Assembly: GCA_021234155.1 (NCBI GenBank)
Contig: JAJEKV010000096.1
Location: forward strand, 3,347,678 to 3,411,677
DNA from: Isoetes taiwanensis
Taxonomy: Eukaryota > Streptophyta > Lycopodiopsida > Isoetales > Isoetaceae
Direction: 5' to 3'
Length of the DNA stretch: 64,000 bases
In this document: piece after piece, positions 12,908 through 24,345 of the stretch
Layout: each line of letters begins with the position of its first letter
How positions within the stretch are numbered: position 1 is the first letter of the stretch
Position numbers and translations under genes: made by a program
The notes under the pieces: model-generated
What the model saw: the letters and a program-made list of their open reading frames with translations, nothing else
What the model was told of the DNA's origin: nothing
Database searches by the model: none

Positions 12908-15900
12908 TGAACAGGAGTAACAATCAGAAGTAAGTCATTAAGAGGCAAAATCAAGGTATGCCTGGGGGGTTATGAGGGGCAAATGTATGGTGTAAATAAT
13001 GAAGGAGCTTTCTACACTTCTATTATCCCTGCTGCAACCTGTTGCAGTTTACATAAAGTCTCTGGGGTCGTCATGGTAATATGGTCTATATACCAGATGT
13101 TTCTGCATGCGCTTGTGTTAGAACATGGTTGGCAATGTGGTTGAGAAGGCATATCAGTGGGGAAGTCCTACATTCTAAAGATCATGGATTGAATGCAAAG
13201 CTTAATGGACCTTTTCCGAGAATGGAACTATATATCAGCATCAGGTGATCTACTAATGGAGATGGTTGCTGGAGCTAAGGTTATGTTAAAACTTATTCGT
13301 TAGCAGTTTACTATTGTCAAAGCTCACAAACAAGTCAGAAAGCTGACAATCTTGAAAATTATTTTTTACACACTCGCCTGTAAAAACACTATAATACCGT
13401 GTAATTTATACCTATATTTTCTACTGCTTTGACTCGAGCGAGTTTTTTGATAAATAAGCTTATAGAAGCAATGTCTTTGGATAATTTATTTGAAACTTCT
13501 TTGGAGGGTTGCTTTAAATTTGACCTTTTACTGAAGTGCTTTAGAAGTTTCGAATGGAGGATCCCATAGCCTAAAGGCAAAGGAAAAAAGAGTAGCAATA
13601 GAAGTTGGCCGCTCATATAAAAGGTCCTTGGCAAGTCATACGAGATTGGGGGGATTTTGTCCCCATAAAAGGCTTACAGTAAATGTCTAATGAACACACA
13701 TGTCATGGTCTTATGTATTTGGATCCTCCGGGGTCGGACTTCCAGGTTCGGTGGCCTGGGTTGTTCCGGCATGACTCATCTTCTATGTTCTCTGTATTTG
13801 TGCTCTGTGACACCTGGCGTTAATTCTCCTTACCGAGATTGCTACGTCAGTCAACGCTTGTGAACTCCCATGGTAAGAGGTCCTCCAATGTCAGACGTGG
13901 GCTCGGAAGAGTATGCGCATACAAGGTTCACCGCACCACCCGCTACAGGACCTGAAATGTAAGCTGGCTGGGCAACATGCTGCTAACGGGGCCTGTATGT
14001 AGGCTGGCTGAGCTACCCATTGTCCCGGAGCTTGTTATGATGGTTTGGTACTTGGTTATGTTCTTTGCTCTTGATGTTCATGATGTTTCCTTTATTGTCA
14101 TAGTCTAGTGTTGCACCATAGGTTCTTGTGCCTTTGAGTTGTTATATTTTTTATCCAAGATTGCAAGATGTTCCATACATGCAGAGGCAACTATGGGACC
14201 CCCACTTAGTCACGAGGACTAACCCCCTTGAATGGATTATGCAGTGGATTACCAAGCAGTGGTCAAGCTAGCGGTAGCAGTGTAGCTGGGGATCGTGGTT
14301 GAGTTCTAGAGGAGAAGCTCTTGTGTTAAATTGCTCAACTAGATCTTGTGAATATATTGATTGTAGTGTTTCTCTGAATATTATTGTATTTGATAATGGA
14401 TATACTATGGTTGATCTCTGATTATTATGAGTAAGAAGATTCAATTCTTCACCAATACTATCAACCTAGAATTAATGCAAGTTTAGACAAGATCCCAAGT
14501 TGCCAGAAGGGTCAACTCGGCCAGCTCGTCACAATTTCTCATTGACATTCCAAAGCATTTACAAGTTCTCAACATATGCCCAACAATGAGGCAAAGGGTA
14601 GGATAGGGAAAACAAAGAACTAACCAAAAGCACTTTTACTTGTTTTACATAGGAATGGTTCTTTTCTTTTTGGAAAACTAGTTGAAAATAAAGTTTCTGG
14701 AAAATATGGTGCAACAAGTGATGGAACATATGAACTTGCCTGTGAGAACTAGAAGCTTTGCAACCTTACTATTGGTGGAAGGTAGTTACAAGAGTACAAA
14801 CATTAGAAAATATAATAGAATAGAACAAAATAGAATAGAGTTTTTAACATCCACGAAGACCAAGAGGCCATGGGACCTATACAATAGCCTAGTATAACCA
14901 TTACTACTAGGATTAAAAAACCCCTGCCTCGAAAGGTTTTCAAGGAAAAACCTTTGTAGTAATGATGATACTAGATAAGCAAGAAGAAAATTTTAGTAGG
15001 CTATGACTGTTGAGGGCGCAGTAATTGAAGACGCTCATCCAAAACCACACAAAAGTCACAAAAAGTCACAAAAGTACACACATTAAAGAAATGAAATGGA
15101 AGAGGCATTTAAGGCTTAGAGAACCCAAATGGAAGATACATACAGGAGGTTGAAGAAGTAACAATGTGCTTTAAACCCGTAGAAGATTGTTCCTATACAA
15201 AACCTATAGCCCAGAAGACAAGGACTTGCAATAGTTGCTTTCATATAAGTGCTGTGATTTATGCAGTTACAATAAAAGGATGGATGGTTGAAATTGTGTC
15301 CAATATAGGAAACTGAAGCATGAGTGTTAAATCATAACATTCTCTTATGGACAATTAGTCTTATCGACAATTACATGCTAAATTGTCATTTAAAACAAAT
15401 GGATCGCTGAGTATTCAAAGGGCTAAAAAGAGAATTGAATTAAATCTGATTTTATCATCTATGAAACCAAATGGCCTACAGGATCTAAAGCCCTGGACTA
15501 GAGTAGCCTTCAGATGGTAGAAAGAAATAAACCCCTGAGGTAGCCTTCACTCTATGCGGGAGGTGTAATTCATTGCATGCATGCAACAACCTTTCATATC
15601 TATCATGATCTGGTTTATGCTTGAGAGAGCAGGATCCACATGGATTGTATGATGCATATTGCAAATAATCATGGTGTGAGAACATGATTGATTAGCCTAA
15701 TTTGTAAATAACGATAGGGTACAAAAGGAATGAAAGTAGAATGTAAGTAGGACAAAGAAGAAAGAATAATGATACGACAAATTGCCAAATAACAATTCAA
15801 CAATCTTTTGTTGTACGATTTTTTTTTTGGTCAAAAAAATGGTTTACCATTCTTGTTCAACGAGGCTCGGCATCATAAGACAATGATTTAATGTGTTCCA

Positions 15901-17020
15901 TGCCATATAACCCTGTCAAAGTAGGAGCATTAATTCAACCTTTATGAGCACAGACAATCTGGAGGTCTTAGTGCATACTCACAAATATCGTAGAATATAA
16001 GATGTGTGATAGAATTAATGTGACTTCCATATTTGTGGATATTGTAATTTAAATGTTGCAATGCAATAAAAAGACCCATCATATATGCTAAGAATGCAAA
16101 AAAAAAACAAAAAGAAAAGGAAAGATTTTATGTACGGGTTATTTTTCTTATGTGTATTTTCAAGCAAATTTAACCCTTAAAGATAACAATCAACATTGTC
16201 TTTTATTTCCCACAAAAATGCCCCTCTCTTCGAATACAAGCACATGAAATGCCCACCAAAGGTGGGCAACTGCCTTTAAATACAAGTACATGGAATCTGT
16301 ATGGAAACTGGGCAATTACCTAGTACGTGATTTTAGAGGCTCTGCAAAAATGTTTCAACAAAAACCCAATTTTATTTTCCAAAATTTCAAGAAATGCAAT
16401 TTTTTTGATGTCTTCACATTGTTTTTGTCCCTCACATTTCAGTAACATGTTCATCTATGTAGCTTCGTATTGGTTTCCGATGCTGCCTTCTCAATGCTTT
16501 AGCTAACACAAGCAAATGTTCTTTGCAATTCTATGCGTCATCCTGCTTTCCCCATCACCTTCATCAAATGTGATAAGCTATGCGACTACACAACCGTGCT
16601 AGCTTTAATTGAATTCAATAACTTTGCTTGTTCCAATGATTACGATCGGCTAAGTCTTTTAATGCAATTTTGTATGGGAATTCACTTCTTTTTTTCTCAC
16701 TACACATTTTAAAACATCTAAATTCGAAATATCTTCATTTACCTTCATCATATGCCCACAACCCTTCTTTTTCTCGCCAGGTTTCCAGATATTATGTGCA
16801 TAACCACCGAAGAGCAACGTTGACCCCCCTAAATAATGGCAGAAGCAGGTTATTTTCAATAGCAGTGGCAAGATCTAGATATGGACGGCGAGATTTCATG
16901 CAGAGACAATCTTATGTATATAGGAATGTTTAGGTGGAGCAGATTCCGGCCTAGAAAATTGGCCGCTACCGGCGTCGAGGCCAAATTTCTGGCCGAACCT
17001 CTACACCTAAACATTCGTGT
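12908..17020. other. 3' region of TSO1-like gene, then intergenic DNA
   Basis: About 400 bp after the stop is probably 3' UTR. A GC-richer block at 13725-14060 contains a short internal repeat (TGTAAGCTGGCTGGGC and TGTAGGCTGGCTGAGC) and resembles no coding sequence I recognise; it may be a decayed insertion. The rest is AT-rich with no supported gene. A small inverted repeat (GAATGTTTAGGTG at about 16923 and CACCTAAACATTC at about 17003) encloses a GC-rich 70-bp core. Confidence 0.5.
14895..14972 (-). repeat. LINE 3'-end hairpin, second copy
   Basis: Read on the minus strand this is TTACTAC, AAGGTTTTTCCTTGAAAACC, TTTCGAGGCAGGGG, TTTTTTAA and AGTAGTAA. It has the same order of blocks as the hairpin at the end of the LINE near 3436-3503. 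No LINE protein is visible beside it, so it is probably a very short 5'-truncated copy, or the hairpin belongs to a wider family. Confidence 0.5.
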
Positions 17021-17022
17021 AA

Positions 17023-17973
17023 CGTGAAAATTGGCGTGGGGCATTTTCTGCTGACCTGGCATTTTCACTGTTCATCTTTTTCCTCTGGCGGAGCTCCGGC
17101 TATGGCGTCGTCTTGACGCCAAGGGGCCAGGCTGCGTCGATCGGCGCTTTCTTTACATTTTACGAACGCCTTGGGTGGCTCTTTCATTTGATGCCATTTT
17201 CAAGTCGGGCCCGAGTCTTTTTTGAAGTTTTTGGAGGATTTTTAGTTCCTTGTGTTCTTAGGAGATTCTTGTAGTTTTTTCAAGTGGAGCTCCTCTTATT
17301 GCAATTTTTGGTAGTTTTTCTTGATCATTTTACTTGCAGATGCATGTTTTTCTGATTTCTTGTTTACAAATGTTGGACTTTCGAGCTATTCGCTGCCCTC
17401 TTTTCATTTATGTCGAGCTTTCTTGCAGTTCTACAGAGTTCTTGCAGTTCTACTGAGCTTTCTTGCGGTTCTCTGAGCTTTTCTTGCGGTTCTCTGAGTT
17501 CTTGCGGTTCTCTGAGTTCTTTTAGGTTTTCTGAGTTTGCGGCCGGTTTACCTCTGCTTTGCCGATTCTGAGTTAGCCGGTTTATTGTTCATTTACCTCG
17601 AACGCCCGGTTTCTGAGAGTTAGCTTTGTTTACCAATGTTTGCGTGTAGTCATTCACGTCAGTGCAGATGTTCTGGATTTGGTATCAGATCTTTGAAGTG
17701 ATATCAGATTTTTTTGAATCAAACTCTTGTAAAACTTTTGTAATGTTTTCTCTGAATGGAGTAATTGATGTTTTCTCACTATGGAAATGAAATTCTTACC
17801 TCATTGTAGTAAAGAACAAGAATGCAGATACAAACTGAAATTTGAAGTTAAAAAACTGTAGAATCTTTCTTCGAATAAGCTCTTCAGAATGGGAAATTCC
17901 TAGAAAGAATGTGCTCCACGTGGCACATAGAGATTGGCGGATGGGGCAGAAAATGCCCCACCCAATTTTTACG
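17023..17973. mobile_element. Possible non-autonomous TIR element
   Basis: CGTGAAAATTGGCGTGGGGC continuing into ATTTTCTGC at 17023-17051 is matched in reverse complement at 17946-17973, with about two mismatches and one indel. The interior is non-coding. It holds a degenerate tandem repeat (TTCTTGCGGTTCTCTGAG units, about 17420-17530). I could not find a clear target-site duplication. Other explanations are an LTR fragment or unrelated inverted copies. Confidence 0.4.
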
Positions 17974-18140
17974 TGGGGGGAGTTCTTCCTCATGTTTTCT
18001 CCAAATATGCCATTTTTACTTTGTATCAATTTTCATGCTTTTATAATTTTTATTATAGCCGAAAATTAGAGATCAACGTCGGCAATACGATACCCGAAAA
18101 TAGAAGAGGAAGACAAATTATAGCCAAAGTTTTTAGGGTT

Positions 18141-18542
18141 ATGAACCTCTTTCTGCCCCCGTCGCCGTGGAGATTCTGCACAATCCGATCCCTGAGACCG
18201 CTGCGCGAGGTAGGTTGCCGTAATCTCATCCCAAGATTTAACTGCAAAATTGGCTCTTTTGTATCCTTTGCTGTTGAATATCGTAAGGAATTATCAACCA
18301 TGGATAAAACAAGTGAAGCAAAACAGGGGGCAGTTTTTTTAGAAAATGAAACCGTAGTAAGGGATGAGAAAGAAATGATTAAGAACAAGGAAAAAGAAAT
18401 ACTAGAAGAGCTTGGTCCTCCTCCTGAAAAGCCTCTTCCTGGGGATTGCTGTGGTACCGGATGTGCGACTTGTGTATGGGATTTGTATTATGATGAGTTA
18501 AAACTATACAACAGCCGTAAAGCAGAACTGCTTTCCAAGTAG
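18141..18542 (+). CDS. Oxidoreductase-like domain protein, probably mitochondrial
   Basis: A single intact frame of 133 residues. The C-terminal half carries LGPPPEKPLPGDCCGTGCAT followed by CVWDLYYDELKLYN, the cysteine-rich core of the oxidoreductase-like family (Pfam Oxidored-like, the OXLD1/YPL107W type). The first 50 residues are rich in Arg, Phe and Ser and poor in acidic residues (MNLFLPPSPWRFCTIRSLRP), as expected for a mitochondrial presequence. I chose the ATG at 18141 because this leader begins there; an in-frame upstream ATG at 17934 adds residues with no family likeness. The biochemical role of the family is not established, so none is given. Its AT-rich surroundings match host DNA. 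Confidence 0.8.
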   Translation: MNLFLPPSPWRFCTIRSLRPLREVGCRNLIPRFNCKIGSFVSFAVEYRKELSTMDKTSEAKQGAVFLENETVVRDEKEMIKNKEKEILEELGPPPEKPLPGDCCGTGCATCVWDLYYDELKLYNSRKAELLSK

Positions 18543-20030
18543 GCTCTCTTAAAAGATTGAAGGATCTAACTTGTGAAATTTATTCTTTTTATATCACATT
18601 GATTGTTTCATTGTTAGATTATAGAATAAACCCTTCCAATCTTTTTGTCTAGTCTTCATACTTGAAGCTTATGAGAAGCAAAAGGGTGTTGTTGATTCTC
18701 TGGAGATGTTTTTTGGAGATCAAATATTGGACTTGTAAATTAATTTCAGCAAAGCAGCCCGATTTTCTACATGCAAGATAAAGATATTCTTCAGGTTTGC
18801 AAAATATTTGTGTGAGCAAATCTCCTAGACACAAGGCACTTGTGAATGCTGAGGCAGAATTGCTGATTTTTCAGACACTTTGCTTTTTCAAAATTTGTTA
18901 GTAGTACAGGTTCAGACCTCTACCATTTGAATTGTATGAGAAATATGCTAGTTGTGTCTCATGAAGGTTAAAAAACAGAGTTTATAAGTATAAGGAGAAT
19001 CTTGTCCTTGCACATACTGTAAAATGGTCTGATTATCATGACGTTTTACTTAGGCCTAAAAAGAGAACATGGAAGGAATGTTTTCATATGATTGTTAACA
19101 GTTTTCTCTGTGCCTTTATAGCTGGACAGAACCTAGGCAGAAGCCTCTTTTTGAAAGGAACCTAATGCCATAAACGAGTAAATTTTTAAGGAAGCCCTCA
19201 TGTCTCCATTGTTCAATTTTAGCAGAGGGAATCACAGAATACATTTGATGATGAATTTTTTCTTTAGCCAAGCAAAACTGATGACTGCTTGTTGGATGTA
19301 ATAAGAAAATGTGCAAAAGCACAAGTGTTTTGTTTATTTGACTTGGCAAAGTGTTTATCTGGCTCCGACAAACTTTTTATTGGGTACAGACGATTTCCGC
19401 TGCTTGCCATGCCAGACCTACTAATAAATTTACCTAGCCTACCAATTCCAGTGAAATCAAATTGTTCATATCAGCAAGAAGCCTATAATTATAAATCTCC
19501 ACCAAGTTTAGAGATTAAAGAATCCTAAAAAGTCTCCACAATCTCTCCTCCTACTCCTATTAGGATGCCTAGATTCATAATTTTCTTTACAATTAAGATT
19601 GAAAGGCAACTTATTAAGTCATGATCTGTTGTTAATTTATAAATCTCATCATTCCAAAACCTACCATTTATCAACCTTAGAACTTTTGGACACTTGATGA
19701 CCATGAGATCCCATAAAGTTTGAGAAAAACTAGCAATTACATAATCCGTTCATTACATGTCATTTATGCATGACATATTCTTTTCATATAAGGTAGAGTA
19801 TTGATTTTTTGTACTCAATATTTATACCAGAATGTCACATAGTGACATTTTTGTTGCGTGAAAACCAATTACATACATTTAATGGGTAGAATGTCGAGTA
19901 AATGTGCGGAACATAGGGTAAAATTTTGGAATGTCATGTAAGAATTCAATGCAAAATCTATATTACATTTCTTAAAAGAATAAAAGCCATGTGTCGATAC
20001 ATGATTGGCGTAGAAGCCAAATCTAATGTA
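18543..20030. other. Intergenic, no supported gene
   Basis: AT-rich sequence. The first 100-200 bp is likely the 3' UTR of the oxidoreductase-like gene. I found no conserved coding signal and no strong repeat. The N-terminal part of the transposase that starts near 20032 is not recognisable here, so it may be missing. Confidence 0.5.
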
Positions 20031-20031
20031 A

Positions 20032-21319
20032 TTGAATTTTACGTGCCCATTATTGTCATTAAATATGGAACTAAAAGGAAGGAGTATGATTGAAGGAGTA
20101 TGCAAGAACGTGAAGAACAAGGAGATGAGGAACCAATTGTTTAAGGAATTGGGTGACATCATGTATGGAATCAAGTGTCCCCCAGGTAACAATGACTATG
20201 GACAGGATTACAATGAGGCTGTTAAAGTAGAAGCTTTGAGAAAGTTGGAGACCATGAAAGGAAAGTATCCGCAGTATCCGAAATTGGCCTCCTACATGAG
20301 TCGAGAGTGGACTCGCAACATATGTGAATGGGTGCTGGCCACAAGAATCTTTCCCCATTCAAACCAAGAAACCAATGCTGCAATAGAGGCTTGGCACAAG
20401 ACACTGAAGATGCGCTTGGGCATCTCCAAATCACAACTAAAGGGCAGGAGGATGGATTGGCTACTACACATGCTTGTCCACGATGTTGAGACCCACACAA
20501 CATAAAGGCAATTTGCAAAAGAGAACATATTTTGTATATTTACATGTGCACTAACACTCCACGTTGTTCCATTTACAAGCACACAGGGGGATGAAAGAGG
20601 CTGGTTTTGTTATAAACACATCACAAGAGAAAATTATCGAGTCGGCTATTCGAGGGGCGAGGCGGATTCCGGATGATGCAGTCACATTTGTAGACCTTGA
20701 AGGAGGGGAGGCATATGTCCAAACTCTTGATCTCAACCGCCAACCCTACTTTGTGAGTAGGGCACATAGGAATTGGGCGAGTTGTGATTGCCCATGGAGT
20801 GCCAAAGGGAACCTTTGCAAACACCAAGTTAAGGTTATCCAACTAATGGACAGTTACAGAGAGCAGGACATCTTGAAGGTTCTAGGTTCCGATTATGGAA
20901 ATGCAAGTGGTGGCATGGAGCACTTGCACCCATGTACACCTAGGGTCACCCCGCGAGATTCACCTGAAGAGATAGTTAGTCTAGAGGATGACATTCTCCC
21001 TATGAAGAAAGTTGGGTTGACCGTAGAGGAAGCTAGGGCTTCACTAGAATCGTGTGTTGCTAGGGTTATGGGGCGGGCCTCCAAGGATCCCAGCCTCCTC
21101 ATAGCCACAGAGGTGATGATGAGACAAGTTGACACCAGGCTTGAGAGGATGGACGAAGAGGCCTATGACACAACTGTTTCGTCTTTGTCAGTGCTGGAGG
21201 AAGAGGAGGCATATGGAACGAGCCTTGCAAGGATCAAGCCACTCTTGGAAATAGGGAAGAGGGGGCCAAAGGACAAGAAACGGAGTTGGATGGAAGTTGA
21301 AATGGAGAGCCTTGCTTAG
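20032..21319 (+). pseudogene. SWIM-type (Mutator/FAR1-like) transposase C-terminal part
   Basis: The first block (20032-20505) reads YPQYPKLASYMSREWTRNIC, then FPHSNQETNAAIEAWHKTLK and a WLLHMLVHDVETH end. This matches the region after the catalytic core in SWIM-containing plant transposases. A second block (20564-21319) reads CDCPWSAKGNLCKHQVKVIQ, a SWIM zinc-chelating motif (CxCx8CxH), followed by a charged tail of about 150 residues. The blocks are in different frames; a stop and frame change near 20505-20560 separate them, which could be an intron or a lesion. The DDE core is not visible upstream, so this copy is truncated. The element-1 repeat block starts right after its stop. Membership in the same element is likely but unproven. 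Confidence 0.65.
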
Positions 21320-21329
21320 ATGGTTTGTA

Positions 21330-22165
21330 ATATCATGAGTTTTGCACAAATACCATGGTTTTTAATTTGATGAGTTTTGCACAAATACTATGGTTTGTAA
21401 TTTGATGAGTTTTGCACAAATATCATGTGTCTAAATACTCCGTGTTCCAGGATTCAATGTTTAAATACACTATGTACAATGTTGAATCTATTAGAATCAA
21501 AGGTTGGAGATGAATACTCAATGTACAGAATACCATATGTATAGATACTTTGTGTACAACAACACAATGTATAAATACTCTATGTACAAATACTGAATGT
21601 ATGAATACTCTTAAATACCATGTGTATAAATACTCTGTGTATAAATACCATGTGTATAAATACCATGTGTATAAATACTCTGTGTATAAATACCATGTGT
21701 CTATGTAGAAATACTCTTTGTATACATACCATGTGTATAAATACCATATGCATAAATACCATGTGTATAAATACCATGTGTCAATGGTAGTAGATAAATA
21801 CTCGATCTGCACTTAGTATAAGCACTTAGGGCACTTAGTGCATAGGCACTTAGTGTACAATGTGTACAGAAATACTTTATGCAGAAATACAGAATGTATG
21901 AATACTCTTAAGTACAAGTAGTCTATGTATAAGTACTCTATGTAGAAATACTCTGTGTATAAATACCATGTGTTTAAATACTTAGTGTGCAATGTTGAAA
22001 TGCTCGATGTGTCAATGGTAGTAGATAAATACTCGATGTATAAATACTCTATGTGCAAAATACTAGACTTATAAATACTCTGTGTACAAATACTCTACGT
22101 ATAATACTTAAAGTACAAATACTCCCATGTATATTACGTTTATACCCCATGGATAAATTCAAAAT
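21330..22165. repeat. Minisatellite block D1 (about 14-15 bp ATAAATACYNTGTGT units)
   Basis: It opens with three copies of a TGAGTTTTGCACAAATAC segment, continues as dozens of degenerate units such as ATAAATACCATGTGT and ATAAATACTCTGTGT, and ends with ACTCCCATGTATATTACGTT and TATACCCCATGGATAAATTC. The same opening, units and ending recur at 23505-24045. Long open frames on the minus strand (YLYTWYLYTEYLYT) are by-products of the repeat. Confidence 0.85.
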
Positions 22166-22268
22166 TCACATGTGTAAATGCAAAATTCCATACCACCACT
22201 TAAAAAATAGAGAACTATTTGTCTGCCCAATGGTCGAAAGATATCTCTAAAGTCGTCATCTACCCGGT

Positions 22269-22490
22269 GGAATCACAAAATGGTGATTCCATGCCGTGGA
22301 ATGCCCTCTGCCATCATTGCATGCAGCAGGCATTAATTGCTCCTTCACGTCAAATGCCTGCCATTCTGACGGACGGCTAACTGACGTACACAGTGGGCAA
22401 TGAAACGGCGCCACGTCAGCGGCTACACTGACGTAACAAATTAGGGCCAAATCTAGGCCCATATGTGGTGATTCCACTCCACAGAATCAC
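22269..22490. promoter_or_regulatory. Family-1 dyads upstream of gene A
   Basis: GGAATCAC (22269) and GTGATTCC (22283) form an everted pair. GTGATTCC (22468) and GAATCAC (22484) form an inverted pair about 175 bp before the gene A start. The stretch between carries several TGACG/CGTCA pieces (GACGTACAC, ACTGACGTAAC). The upstream region of gene B contains related sequence (CACGTCGG, CTACACTGAC, GGTGATTCC on its strand), so the two promoters share ancestry. Confidence 0.6.
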
Positions 22491-22662
22491 CCTTCGGCGG
22501 TCGGACCAGCACCATCCTCTTCGTATTCGCTCATACTTCCTTGGCTGACGCTCCTGTGAGGCGCTTCGATCTTCATCTGTGCCTCTAAAATTCGGTAAGA
22601 ATCATGTTCGCCTGTTAAACGAAATAATGGATGCTCTTACCATTTGTTGCTGAGTTCCAGGC

Positions 22663-23214
22663 ATGGCGGACTGCCCCCCAATAGCCATACTCGACGGTGT
22701 CCTCGTGGTGGACCTTGGTTTTTTGGAGGCGCTCAAGGATTGCAGGCTTGAGGGTCTGCAGGAGCGTCTTCGGAGTCGTGCACTGGTAGAGGTGCTGTCA
22801 ATTTCTGTCGCCATACCTTTGGGACACGATTGTGAATGTATTAGGATTCCTGTGAAGGTTTCCAACGTTTCACACATCCCCGGGCACGAGACGCTTGATG
22901 AGGAGTGGGCAAAGAATCTGTTGGCCTACATTCACGAAACGGAAGTGCCGAAGGAGTTATCTGCAAAATGTGGCTGCAAAGATTCTGCTGGTTCAAAGCG
23001 AGTGAAGGAGGAGTGCAAGGATGACCAGATGACGGTGATTTTGTGTTCCCGGTTGCCTGCTGCAAGGACCCAAGTTCTGGGAGGGTTAACTGGTCTACCA
23101 ACAAGGTGTGACTTCATTCGCTGCTGTTCATTTGATGTTCTTTATTTCTGCTGCAACTAACTCACTAAATGAACTACGCAGAGAAAACGAGCCCGCCCCA
23201 GTTACAGTGCATAG
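22663..23214 (+). pseudogene. Element-1 gene A, unknown family, one frameshift
   Basis: Exon 1 (22663-23105) starts MADCPPIAILDGVLVVDLGF and contains IPGHETLDEEWAKNLLAYIH. Exon 2 (23182-23214) ends RKRARPSYSA. The same protein is encoded in inverted orientation by gene B. Compared with B, gene A lost frame near 23030: the downstream frame DFVFPVACCKDPSSGRVNWS matches B but is shifted by one base, and exon 1 is one base short of a whole number of codons for the spliced product. The 5' splice acceptor CCAG lies directly before the start, so a 5' UTR intron is likely. No domain was recognised; a CxCG pair and a basic RKR end are visible. Family-1 dyads lie on both sides. Confidence 0.6.
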
Positions 23215-23455
23215 CTCGCGATGATTAATGAAGGAGGAGCATCCTTTTTTTTTTTTGACACACCTTTCTATGAATCCGGAGGAATTCTGAATCCCTCTTC
23301 AGTTTTCAGTTCCTGGCAGCTACCTTGCTTAAGGCCTTCTTTTGAGAATACAAAGTCTAAGTTATTGGATGTTCGATCTCTTCAGTTAGCTTCAAATTGC
23401 AAGCACATTTACAAACTGTTTTTTCCTGATGTATTCTGTGCAATGGCCGTGTATG

Positions 23456-23463
23456 GTGATTCC
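23456..23463 (+). promoter_or_regulatory. Family-1 half dyad downstream of gene A
   Basis: GTGATTCC is followed by ATACCATGGAATATT, the form also seen at the gene A upstream site (GTGATTCCATGCCGTGGAAT). It lies about 240 bp after the gene A stop, so gene A is bracketed by the motif. Confidence 0.45.
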
Positions 23464-23504
23464 ATACCATGGAATATTCTATACATATTGTGAATTTATA
23501 TATT

Positions 23505-24045
23505 GTAATTTGAGGAGTTTCGCACAAATACATTGGTTTCTAATTTGATGAGTTTTGCATAAATACTCAATGTACAGAATACTACATGTATAGATGCTTT
23601 GTGTACTCTATGTAGAAATACTCTGTGTATAAATACCATGTGTATAAATACCTAGTGTACAATGTTGAAATGCTCTATATATTTGTGTCAATGGTAGTAG
23701 ATAAATACTCGATGTATAAGTACTCTATGTGCAAAATACTAGACTTATAAATACTCTGTGCACAAATACAATGTATAAATACTCTATATACAAAAACAAA
23801 ATCTATGAATACTTTTAAGTACAAATAGTCTATGTATAAGTACTCTATGTAGAAATACTGTGTATAAATACCATGTTTACAAAATACTATAAGTATAAAT
23901 AATCTGTGTACAAATACACAATGTATAAATACTCTTTATAGAAGTACTCTAAGCATGTAGACAATACTCTATGTATAATACTTCAAGTACAAATACTCCC
24001 ATGTATATTACGTTTATACCCCATGGATAAATTCAAAACTGTGGA
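23505..24045. repeat. Minisatellite block D2, second copy of D1
   Basis: It has the same opening (GAGTTTYGCACAAATAC, AATTTGATGAGTTTTGCA), the same 14-15 bp ATAAATAC units, the same AATGGTAGTAGATAAATACT segment and the same ending as 21330-22165. It separates the 3' ends of genes A and B. Confidence 0.85.
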
Positions 24046-24076
24046 ATCACATGAATCCTTCGTATGGAATCACAAC
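24043..24076. promoter_or_regulatory. Family-1 sites downstream of gene B
   Basis: Two GGAATCAC sites (about 24044 and 24068) flank CTTCGTA, just after block D2 and about 270 bp beyond the gene B stop. They are the 3' counterpart of the dyads upstream of gene B. Confidence 0.5.
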
Positions 24077-24345
24077 CAGAAACATGGAAGCAAATACAAT
24101 TGAAATGCATGCATGGAATGAGATACTTTAATGCATGATACTGGAGGCACTAACACTTGCAGATTGAACAGCCATAATCCCGGTTCATATTTATAAATAA
24201 CCGTGACACAAAATAAACAAGGAACCCCTTCATGGGTGTCTAAGCACAACAGGGTTTAACAGACAGGGATTCTCAAACATGTAGTGATTCTCAAAAGGAT
24301 CCTGCTAAAAAAAAAAACAGTGTCTGCTTCATTCAATCTCGGCAG

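Noticed and set aside
17934-18140. Longer start for the oxidoreductase-like gene
   Set aside because: The added 69 residues lie partly in a repeat end and do not resemble a presequence or the family. The ATG at 18141 starts a good presequence.
21423-22058. Minus-strand open frames rich in YLYTWYLYTEYLYT
   Set aside because: They are produced by the ATAAATAC minisatellite and have no independent coding signal.
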